From assembly GCA_037389465.1 (NCBI GenBank), contig JAZARR010000213.1, positions 2,341,501 to 2,405,500 on the forward strand: 64,000 nt of DNA, in the 5' to 3' direction. Origin of the DNA: Baylisascaris procyonis. Taxonomy: Eukaryota; Nematoda; Chromadorea; Rhabditida; Ascarididae. Shown here in pieces: positions 54,801 through 64,000 of this stretch; within the stretch, counting starts at the first letter, position 1, and each line of letters begins with the position of its first letter. The translations under genes were made by a program, and so were the position numbers. The notes beneath the pieces were generated by a model. It was not told the origin of the DNA, did not search any database, and saw nothing but the letters and a program-made list of their open reading frames with translations.

Positions 54801-56756
54801 AAATGGATTTAGAAACGATGGTATTAACTGAATTTAGTAGAAATATTTCTAAAATCAACTGCAAAATCTCCATCCTTTGTCACTTATTAAAGTTCTATGG
54901 CACTATATTTTCAAAAAGAAAACCCCCATCATCATATAAAATGCACAACTACTTCCTCATTTTCCCGACCAAATTTGCCTTCACTTCAATGGGAATCAGA
55001 GAAGCGCACCGCTTGTGCGCCTGTATCCTTGACAGCTTGAAGAATGCGATCAGCGCGAAGATATGATTCGCTGGTAGGTGCCGGTCCAACACATACGGCC
55101 TCATCGGCAAGTCTGACGTGCAGTGAGGCACTATCCACATCCGAATGCACGGCCACAGTCTTGATACCCATCGCACGACATGTCTTGATTATACGACAAG
55201 CGATCTCACCTTAATCGAAATCCCATTGAATTATATTCATTTGATGCGTTTAAACCCGTCAAGCAATCATCGTGCCCATATGCCTTCATTTATCTATCAA
55301 AAAGATATTAAAATATTCACTACTTATCATAGGCAAAATCAAAAGCTTCGTATAATACACTAATTATTTAAAAATGACGATGATAAATGACTAATTTTAG
55401 AAGAAAGCTCGATAACTCTTTACAGTTAGTAAAGATCGTCTCCTGCGTGAATTTTTCTTTCAACACATTTCTTATGTCATTCTTTTTTTTTTAGATTAAC
55501 ACATTCAGCAGCAATATTCCATCAATGAACTGTCTTATTATTAGTTGTCATAAAACGCCATTTATGAATGATGCAACGAGCAAATTCCAATGCGTAATGA
55601 TAATCGTCAGCATGAAACGTCGCCAGCAAAAATAAGAGTGCAACAAAAGCAAAACATTTCATCTGTCAACCGGTCCCATCAAAACAAGTAACGAGTGCAT
55701 CATGTCTGTTGAATATTTTCCCGCATATTAATTGCTTTTTGTCTTATAAAATATATTTCAAAAATCCTTTATTTTAGATTCCTCTTTTTAGACTCTTTTC
55801 ACAATAGTTTTATGGTTCAAGAATAAGCTCCAAAATGACTCCAAAAACTCCAAAATAAACATGGAAATGCAAATAAACTCCAAAATCAACCGAAATTCCC
55901 ATAGTCATTTCTGCCTTTTATATCCACAAAAACACCGTCGTTACATGCACCCATCTGTCTAAAAAAACCGCACTTTGAAACTTCGCTGCATCGATCGTAT
56001 AATGGAAATTTAACCTCAAGACAGGTAAAAAATATCCAGGTTGCTTGAATTAATTAATTACTCAAATACCTTTAGCAGCACAAAAAAAAATCAACCATAG
56101 CACTCATTAAAAAAACCTTCAATACCTCGATTAGCGATAAGAATTTTGTCGAACTTTGGTTCGTTTGGATCGATGGGATCGAGAAAATATAGTGAACGAT
56201 CATATTGCACTTCATGATGTGCACCAGCTGGTGTCGATCTCAAATATTACCAAAATTAAATCGATTACTTATAATACTTTCTACTCAATAAAAATTGTGA
56301 AATAACCAGTTACTTTCACTTTGCAAAACATTTATGATTACTCAAAAAGTGAATGCATAAGCCTCTATATCTCTATAGAAATTCTCTTTCTGCACAATCA
56401 ATCCATTTATCGATCTTGCATGCGAGAAAAGAAAAACATCACAAGTAAAGCGTTAATTACGATGAACGGGTTCCTAATGTGGCAGAATGAAGCAAATCGA
56501 CGATTGATTAAAGAATACGATAAGAATGGCCTCAAATTTGCAAACTTTCTTCATTAAAACGCTCGTTTAATCGCAATTCTTTGCAATTATAAAATAGAGT
56601 ATAATGTTTTTTCCCATTAATGTAATATAAAATATTATGCAAAAAAAAATGTATCACTCACTTAGGAGCAGTAGCAACGCTTCGAATTCCAAGTTTCTGA
56701 GCGAATCCACCCTGCACGCAGGAAACGTAGCGGAGAGGAAGACCCGTGATTCGCAT
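45892..56756 (-). CDS. PCCA: Propionyl-CoA carboxylase alpha chain, mitochondrial
   Basis: Biotin-carrying subunit of the mitochondrial matrix enzyme that carboxylates propionyl-CoA to D-methylmalonyl-CoA. Exons, 5' to 3': 56756-56662, 56238-56126, 55209-55010, 54698-54513, 54335-54117, 53911-53773, 53390-53284, 53139-52996, 52597-52454, 52012-51935, 51373-51265, 50745-50623, 47151-47033, 46805-46683, 46206-45892. The product is 737 residues (human 728). Residues 1 to about 33 are Arg-rich and almost free of acidic residues, as in a mitochondrial leader. The biotin carboxylase part starts [16 protein letters not shown], has the ATP-grasp loop [12 protein letters not shown] (217-228), [13 protein letters not shown] (284-296) and MNTRLQVEHP, and ends around residue 510. 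A biotin-transport region follows. The biotinyl domain carries CVMEAMKMQ, with biotin on Lys703, 34 residues from the end. The match to human PCCA is strong throughout, including [12 protein letters not shown] and VGPAPTS. Intron 8 uses a GC donor. The partner PCCB is not in the window. In worms this enzyme feeds B12-dependent propionate breakdown; some parasitic nematodes run the route in reverse to excrete propionate. Confidence 0.96.
47222..47237. repeat. Short perfect hairpin ACGACTT-GG-AAGTCGT
   Basis: Seven-base arms with a two-base loop, immediately 5' of the first arm of a larger inverted repeat pair. Confidence 0.8.
47243..47404. repeat. 16-bp inverted repeat pair, 130-base spacer
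   Basis: TGGTACTATTCCGTTA (47243-47258) is the exact reverse complement of 47389-47404. Together with the hairpin just outside it, it resembles a small palindromic insertion, perhaps a miniature element remnant. No target-site duplication was evident. Confidence 0.7.
48327..48342 (-). repeat. C16 homopolymer (G16 on minus strand)
   Basis: Sixteen consecutive C within PCCA intron 12. On the PCCA coding strand this is G16, a potential quadruplex in the pre-mRNA. Confidence 0.95.
52598..52995 (-). other. GC-AG intron in PCCA (intron 8)
   Basis: Exon 8 must end at GAG (52996), followed by GCATGT, to join CRVYAE to [10 protein letters not shown], a strongly conserved stretch. The next GT, four bases downstream, would shift frame and meet a stop. 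The acceptor is a TAG at 52598. Confidence 0.9.
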
Positions 56757-58548
56757 TACGACGCCACCGGCCTGACTAGAAACATTTATAAATATTTACC
56801 ATTGCGATGTTCGCTCAATAATTATACAAGTAATCGTCATCATTCATACCCAACAACCATTATAAAATTTAGCATCGTACATGTCGTCCGTCTTGAGCCA
56901 TAAACTATCATAGAAACAAGTTACGCTAGAAAACAAATAAAAACGAGAAACAATTCTATGGAGAGGAAATGTGAGATAGATGAAGTGATCTTCGAGATTC
57001 TCCGCCCTCCCTCGCTTAATAATCCGACGAATTTAAAAACCTCATCCATTTGCGAAAGTTCCTCCTGGTTGAACTAAATTTTTCACGGGAAATAACTTAT
57101 TAGTGAATAGACGGGATACATATGATCAAATATCAAAAAGATAACCACAATGGGTGACATTAAGGTGACTACAGTCAAACCGAGTCAAAAAAATTCGATG
57201 CTTCATCAAAAAAAAAAAAACTTCATAAACATGAAAGCTAAATGAAACGTCGCCGTCATCAACGCGTAAACGCTCAATGCAAAACCGTGCACGCCTGCAG
57301 CAAAACCATAGCATAAATGCATAATTGCCAGCTTGCTGAGATAGCTATTTGTGGTTTTGTTGGTGCACCACCAAGCGCACCAGCCATACAGCTAGAATGT
57401 CATCCTTGGCCAACCTTCCCATAGAAAACATCCCATACTTTAGTAGCACCTAAACAGCAAGCTTCACTTCCAATACCAACTGAAGAATTTGCTAATATCA
57501 CGTCTGCTAATGAATACAAAAATGGAAGGCATCAAGCAAGTCGGGCTTGATAAAGCATCCATCGTTGCATTCATATGCAAAAGCGATACATCGATGAGCA
57601 TTCAATACAATCACCATAACGACTGAACACATGAAGGTGATTGGAACACTGCGAATAAACATAATTTACAGCTGCCTGCAAAGACTACGCCAGCATATGA
57701 AAGAACTCAGCTGCAGCTGGAATAAGAGCATCGATGAACAGAGAGAGGCCCACGGGCCTATGAGCAGCGCGCGCCATCGATCAGCTCTCTGCCCACTCTC
57801 CACACATGCTGCCACACACGATCCTCTCACATCCGTTTCAAAGGACAACTGCCAGATGGCATATCTTTGAAAATTTCCACGAATATAACCCACCACTATT
57901 TACATAACCGACTTGGTGAGCGTCAATCAAAACGATTAAATAAGCCCCCTCTCTCCAACTGTGATGACCACCCCCCATTGCAAGGTCTTCGGGCAAAATA
58001 TATTGGAATAAGTGCTCCTTTAAACAGTGGATAAGTGCATGGTTAGAAAAATCGATTACTACCAAATAACTGTAGGCAGTAAAGAAGCGCTATTGGCTGC
58101 TGCCATCAATAACCGTTTTAATTCATCCAGAGCATCCGGAAACTCTCCTAGCAAGGTATAATACTGCACCTAACGCCAACGACTGATAAATTTGTAAAAT
58201 AAAGCAAAACGGAATCTCAACCTGTCAAAGATGGGCGTAAACCTGTCAAGCAACCGACCACCGACCTACAGCTCAGACAATTCAACCAACCGACTAACGG
58301 GTCTCCCAATTAACTTCACTTATCACTATTTGAAAAATATTAATTGCCAAAAAAACATACCAAGTCATACTCACTAAAACTTTACTTCAAGCTATAAATG
58401 TATGCAAATTCTTACAACTATTGTGAACATGGTTCTTCTCCAGAATATTTACCGAAGGAGGATTTTTTTGCATTTTTTGCAAATTTTATATACGTAACCT
58501 CTGCTAAACAAAAATCGAAAAATTGCATTTTGCATTATTTTCGACAGA

Positions 58549-58720
58549 TTTCAATAATCCGGCAATTCAAAAAGTCTTCGCAGAATTTGATAAGCAAGGA
58601 ATGTGGGAAAGTAAATCATCTGGTTCAACAGGATGGCACTCTGCTCAGGATTATATGGCTACGGATTACTCCCTGGGAGGTTACTGCTTCAATCCGGTTA
58701 CGATCGAACTGGAGCCGTAA
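58549..58720 (+). other. Candidate terminal coding exon
   Basis: After an acceptor-like TTTTCGACAG, a frame runs 56 codons to TAA with a balanced, protein-like composition, including AEFDKQGMWESKSSG and LGGYCFNPVTIELEP. It needs one base from an upstream phase-1 exon, which I could not find. A block ending at 58492 (donor GTAACC) is close but in the wrong phase. Product unknown; it may be a decayed gene end. Confidence 0.3.
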
Positions 58721-59036
58721 TGTTACACAACAATTACCAAAGCCGTATCACTTATAAAAACCGTAATTCCACCATCTAATAATTGACTAAAAGTTAGTCA
58801 TCATAACAAGTTTATTGTTGATAAATGCTTGCATATATCCAAGCAAGCGATACAACGATCCCATCTCAACAATCGCTAGTGAAGACTCCGAAGGCATTAT
58901 TAATCATATGGAACAGCGGAGATGTGCTATAACACATTGTCGACGGAGTTCGAAAAAAATCGTGCAACGACCACCTCCCTGTAGTGTGTATTACACACCA
59001 TTAAGTACTGACTAGGGAACATAGCCGGTGCAGGCG

Positions 59037-59105
59037 GTTATATGACCTATTTTCATGTCCTTTAGTTACATGCCCTATTGATGACAGGCGGTTATATGTC
59101 TTATT
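59037..59105. repeat. Three tandem copies of a ~27-base unit
   Basis: GTTATATGACCTATT (59037), GTTACATGCCCTATT (59065) and GTTATATGTCTTATT (59091); the first and third copies are each preceded by CAGGCG. Confidence 0.75.
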
Positions 59106-62100
59106 CTTACTCCAATGCGTACCCAAAACCTGCGAGTACCCCTCAAAGCTCACCTCAGCTGCGACAGGAAGAATGGTGGGATTTAAGCCGAAACCATACA
59201 GCGAAAAGTGCTGGAGCTCTTTTGTGATGCGGTTGGATTCAATTCAGATCCCACAAATGCGACATGCAAACACTGAGTCAATAGAACTTTTTCCTTCCAC
59301 CAGAGATATAGATATTCTTTCATCAATGAACCACAAGCAGTATACACAGACGCAAAAATGAAGAGCACGAAAAGGCACCACACTTCAAAACACATTGCAA
59401 GGTAGTCAGCTGACGGCCTCTCTGATTACGATTCAACACACGCTCGAAAGTAACAGCTGAGCACGCTCGAAGACGCTTAAAACACAAAAGAGAATTTGGA
59501 CCACCACTACAAGATTCTCTTCGTATTATGTTTTACGTAATGCTGTAGAAATCCTAATAAATAATGTGTGCTGCGCGGATTATAAAAAGATCCGACTATA
59601 CGCATATATGAATATTAAAAAATATCTGAATGATTACATATATTTACACGGAAGTCATTTTATTTGAAATATCTATGAATGCAAAAAAAAAAAAAAAAAT
59701 TCGCAAAATGAACTCAATTACCTCTCTCCTTTTAATATCGTATCTTCTTCGATATTATAAATCATAAAAATGCACTCCGTCCATAATTACAAGTATTTAA
59801 GTACCACTTCATTCATCATCGAGAAAAAATGTGGCAGTTTGGTGCGAATTATTACGGTAGAGGCTAGCATCTATACAAATTAATATTTTCGATTAAAGAA
59901 TTTCAGAAAAAAAACATCTAAAAGAACCACAATCCTCTAACTATAGGAAATCACTGAAATGCACTGTTGAATAGTTGAGGAAAAGTGAATGATAAATTCT
60001 TAAATACCGAAATTCAAAACTTTTGGAAAATTTTTTCGCAGAAAAAAGGACGTCGAAAAGGTTCTTCCATTTAAATGACGTAGATATTGAAATGATCCCC
60101 TTCATTAGCACTCTATAAAAATTTTCATCAAATATCTTAGCAGAAATAATAGTCAGTAACCTTTGCAAGAGAATTTTAAGCTTTAGAAAAGAAATTTCGA
60201 CCTTCATGACTTGGTTATTTTCCATATACCATTTCATTTGATAAAAGATAAAACTCTTCAAAACTATGGTAATAAATTTAAGAATTTGCAAAAAAAGAAA
60301 TCAGCTATAAGACCGACAATGAAGTTAACGGCAGCTCTCCCATCAAGTACTTATAAAAACCATCGACATAACTGCAAAATGAAAAATTAAACGCAAATTA
60401 GCTCCTACACCCAAAAAGCGCCACACATATCCGACACGAATGAATGGTGCAACCTCGCACTAGCCGTGTTGTCGCAAGCAATGCTTCGGCAATGAGGATG
60501 GCAAGCATTCGACGACACAATGTGTGAAAATGTGAACGAATGCACGTAATGATGTGGGGGAAGCGGGCAAACGCCCTCAGACCGCTCTTTGCATTGCAAT
60601 GTGGACGTGACTAACTGCAACTGCAAAAAAAAGACAAAAAAACAATTGCATTCGCATCGAATACTGAACCAATAGATCTATCGATTCGATCGACCGTCGC
60701 AGACTTGATGTCACTCCGACAAGACAACGAGAAGCACAGTAATGCAGGTGTGCATCTGTGCTTGACAGTTTTAATATCGCTTTCTGTGTGAAGCAAAATT
60801 TGATACTGAGAGGGCAAAGTTGGAGAGAGCGAGGGGGAGGAAGTTACCTATCAGTGAGCAAGTCAAGGGAAAGGGCTGATCGACCATGTCGTTCTCATAT
60901 CGTTTCAACACGTCCCCCTCCGCTCCCTTACACCTTCGCACATTCATTGAAAGAAAAGTTTGAAGGAATGACGCGAACTCATAGGTAGTCGCGAATGCAC
61001 AAGTACGCTTTAATACATAATTACGATTGTAGTATGAAAAGCGAAAAGTGACAGCATAATCGTTTAAGCATGAGCACTGGAGCCTTAATTGGCAACTCCG
61101 GAGTCGAATTTCACATAAAATTCGCTTGTATACTTTTTCCGTTTTCATTCACCTGCTCTTTACATATTGAGTAGGCAACAGTTGATCGACGCATGAAATT
61201 CCACCTGGGCATACAAACCAGCTTTTGGGGGAATCTGAAAGGTGCACCACCCCTCGTTGGTTCGCAGAATGCTTAGAATAAAGGAGGCATGAAAATGAAA
61301 CTCGTGAATATGAGGCAGCCTAAAATCTCGAGAATTCCACAGATATCTCGGAGCTTGATAGCCTTGAGTAGATAGGTTGTGAAGGATGAAGAAAAACAGA
61401 CTTATACGGAGGTAGCCATTATCAGGAATGAATAGAATGAGAAGTATAGATATATCCAACATATGAGAACGACTGTAGGAATTCGCTCATTTTTTATGCA
61501 AACATATGAGAAAGACTTTTACAATTGCGGAATAGAACTATGCAAGCGTTTGGGAAGGATTACTGTAATTCGCATGCGAACTGTGCAAACCACTTGCCAT
61601 CTTTCAGTAGTTTTTATGGATAAAATAGTGAGGTATGTTTTGCCACCTCTGCACTTTCCTTACGCTTAAAAAGTTGAACAAGGATGTGCAAATGTGAGGT
61701 AACGGCGTCAAGGTTCGTTGTATTGGAATGAAATTCGACAGAATTAGGAAAGAACTTATCAAATGAGAGTTTAAGATTGGTCAAAATTGGTATAGCGATC
61801 GATGTGAGCAATAGCATTTTTCATTACAATAACCGCTTATGCTGAAAACAAAAATTTGGGATGGCTAAGGGAATTTGAACGAATTTACCATGACAGCGAA
61901 CATATCATTTTTGATATTACGAGAGAACTTGCTGCAAAATAGGTAAACATTTCAGCTCGGATCAAATTCGTCCTTGTCTTGGCTGGGACCATGACCATAC
62001 GGGGACGAGTAACACTCGACACCGCTCCCAATTTCGGTCCCAGATAATTGAAAGGCGGTCATCCGAGTCAGACTAGTTTAACTCATCTCCGGATGATCAA

Positions 62101-64000
62101 GGAATTAACTCAGTCCTGGCGTAGTTCCGGTTGTGACCGAGGCCAGGACCGGAATAAACCTACACCTCAGGTATATTCAACGTACATGACACACAGCAAT
62201 ACGATGTAGACGACGAGAATGTACTGTAACGACGAAAATAAAACAACAACAGTACATATTAGAATCCAGCTTCCATTTCGAAGGATTTGTTTGCTTAGCT
62301 AATGACGAATGATATTCGGCGTATACTTTACTAACGGAAATGAAAACGACACATCTTTATATGATGGTAGACCTCATAAAACTTCCTATGAAATCCTTAT
62401 AATCAAGGAAATTTCCGTTGGAAGATGAAAAGGAAAAACCGGTGGAAGGATGTTCTAATTGAGCGATGAAGTACTTGAACATAACACTGAAAGAATTGTT
62501 CATATTAAATGCACTATATAGAGAATATACATATAGTATTTCATAGTATTTAGACTAAAGTAACAATATAGTGAAGAAAATAAATCATATATCGTATAGC
62601 CTCGAATAGAGCCCCTGTCCTTCAAATACAGCTTTCGTTGTATTGCAGAAGAATCGTAATAACCTCATGGCCTTCTATCGGAGATTATATAACATTTCGT
62701 CTTGAAAGTTCTTTAACTAAGGTCAATGTCGTTGTGGGTTGCTTGCACTTCTTCTTCAACGAGCATTTATATGCATTTCATGGTGGGCAATGCAAATATC
62801 GATCGAACGGCTTCACATAAGCAATACAAACGAAAAACTTCACCATCGTTGAAGTGGGTGATGTTGAAAAACGAAAAGACTACAGCAAAAGTGGAGACAT
62901 AACAATTGAGAGAAGACGAGCAAATAGATCCGAAGTAGTGTGCACCCGACTGGTTGCACGTAACGTGAACACATACATGCACATGTAATACTCATCGACT
63001 GGTAATAACAGATTCATCGACTGGCACTGATAGATCGAAAAAAATTTCAAATAGTAAAGCGATTGCCATAGATAGTAGGATTTATTGCAATGAATTCATT
63101 GCGATTGCGCAAATTTTGCATCAAATTAAGTTGAATTATTCTATAAGTTTGCATTTTATTCAGCTTTGTTTATTTCATTGAATTTCTATCCCACATGCTA
63201 ATAATTTCACTTGTTGATAACAATCACTATATTTACTATTATTGAGAGTTCATTCACTAATTAATTGAATATTTCATTTTTGCGTTCATTGCATTGAAAT
63301 TTTTCAATTTTCAATTGTAATATGCTATTCACAATCGTATCGACAAAAGTCCTCAAAAAATGATCATTGACGTCATCAAGTGAAGAGCATTTTATTGCTC
63401 TCTGTCTATACGTGCTGAATGAATACGTCAAGGTGTAGCGTCAGTTTTTGACGCTATCATAATCTCTAGATGCTTAATCAATACAAGTTTGTCACAATAT
63501 CATATTGTATCGTATCGATTCAGCTTGAATTTCTTATAACAAAATATCAAAAATGTCGAATACTTAGAAATCATCAACAATATCTTTTAGAAAAGGTGCT
63601 ACTAATTTATTGCCTACTAAATGATGATAGAAAAATAATCGGTGAGTGAGAGTAATCGAAGGTTTACTCATATATCAGAGTGCATCGTATTCGATGCTTA
63701 TTTGAGCTATTAAAAGAAGGCAATAATTTGTATTTTCACATTTTAACGGGGGAAGTTTTGAGCTTTTATGTGATCATCACACAACAACTAAACTTTCAAG
63801 TGAATTTTATCGCAATTGATATGCTCTCAAGTGATCATCAATGAAATATTCCGATAAATTTGGTATAAAATGTGAAGCTATTAACCTCCCAGAAACACGC
63901 TGTAATAGAAAGTACATCAACTGACATAAGTGCTTCATGTGATTGACGATGGGAAAATGTAAACGGGTTTCTCTTTGCATCATCTTCCATCTCTAAGCAT

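Larger units (their letters stand above)
56757..64000. other. Region upstream of PCCA, no confirmed gene
   Basis: Should include the PCCA promoter and 5' leader just above 56.76 kb. Beyond that I see no exon chain I can defend. Noted contents are one protein-like terminal block (58549-58720), a short tandem repeat (59037-59105) and a GC-richer stretch at about 61.96-62.17 kb that partly matches sequence at 21.8 kb. Several 60-125 residue open frames appear to be chance. Confidence 0.45.

Noticed and set aside
60771..61148. 125-residue minus-strand frame with ATG
   Set aside because: Composition and codon pattern look random, and no splice structure or motif was seen.
61960..62170. Possible tRNA gene
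   Set aside because: The segment is GC-richer and partly self-complementary, but I could not find a cloverleaf with a GGTTCRANYCC-type box B or a matching acceptor stem.

Overview
The window looks like nuclear DNA of a nematode. It is AT-rich and intron-rich, with many (AT)n microsatellites and homopolymer runs. It carries three clearly recognisable multi-exon animal genes: a RhoGEF, a Cys-loop ligand-gated channel subunit of nematode style, and mitochondrial propionyl-CoA carboxylase alpha. Introns run from about 0.14 to 5.6 kb, longer than is typical of Caenorhabditis, so a parasitic or otherwise non-Caenorhabditis nematode seems more likely; the clade cannot be fixed from the sequence alone. 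All exon structures given here were built by hand from reading frames, splice sites, phase matching and family knowledge. The three main models close without a frame error (546, 437 and 737 residues).

Layout. 1-14.1 kb: no gene I can support; AT-rich sequence with two (AT)n arrays, a 15-base G run and a polypyrimidine tract. 14.1-28.9 kb, plus strand: a 12-exon RhoGEF (SH3-DH-PH) of the ASEF/collybistin type. 30.15-36.43 kb, minus strand: a 10-exon nicotinic-receptor-like channel subunit, converging on the RhoGEF with about 1.2 kb between the two stop codons. 36.4-39.5 kb: a long perfect hairpin and tetra- and pentanucleotide arrays. 39.5-42.4 kb, plus strand: an unidentified gene with at least six plausible exons, one junction of which I could not resolve. 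42.4-45.9 kb: intergenic, locally richer in GC, with one orphan exon-like block. 45.9-56.8 kb, minus strand: a 15-exon PCCA gene with a mitochondrial-type leader, all biotin carboxylase motifs and the biotinyl domain. 56.8-64 kb: no gene I can support, except one protein-like terminal exon candidate near 58.6 kb.

The genes do not form a pathway or operon; this is ordinary nematode gene mixing: small-GTPase signalling, ion-channel signalling and mitochondrial propionate metabolism. I found no new multi-gene system. The points most worth following are two obligatory GC-AG introns sharing the same donor, an acidic residue placed inside the channel pore helix, a 24-bp perfect hairpin upstream of the channel gene, a 744-base open frame antisense within a PCCA intron, and an exon-like block on the opposite strand inside a channel intron.
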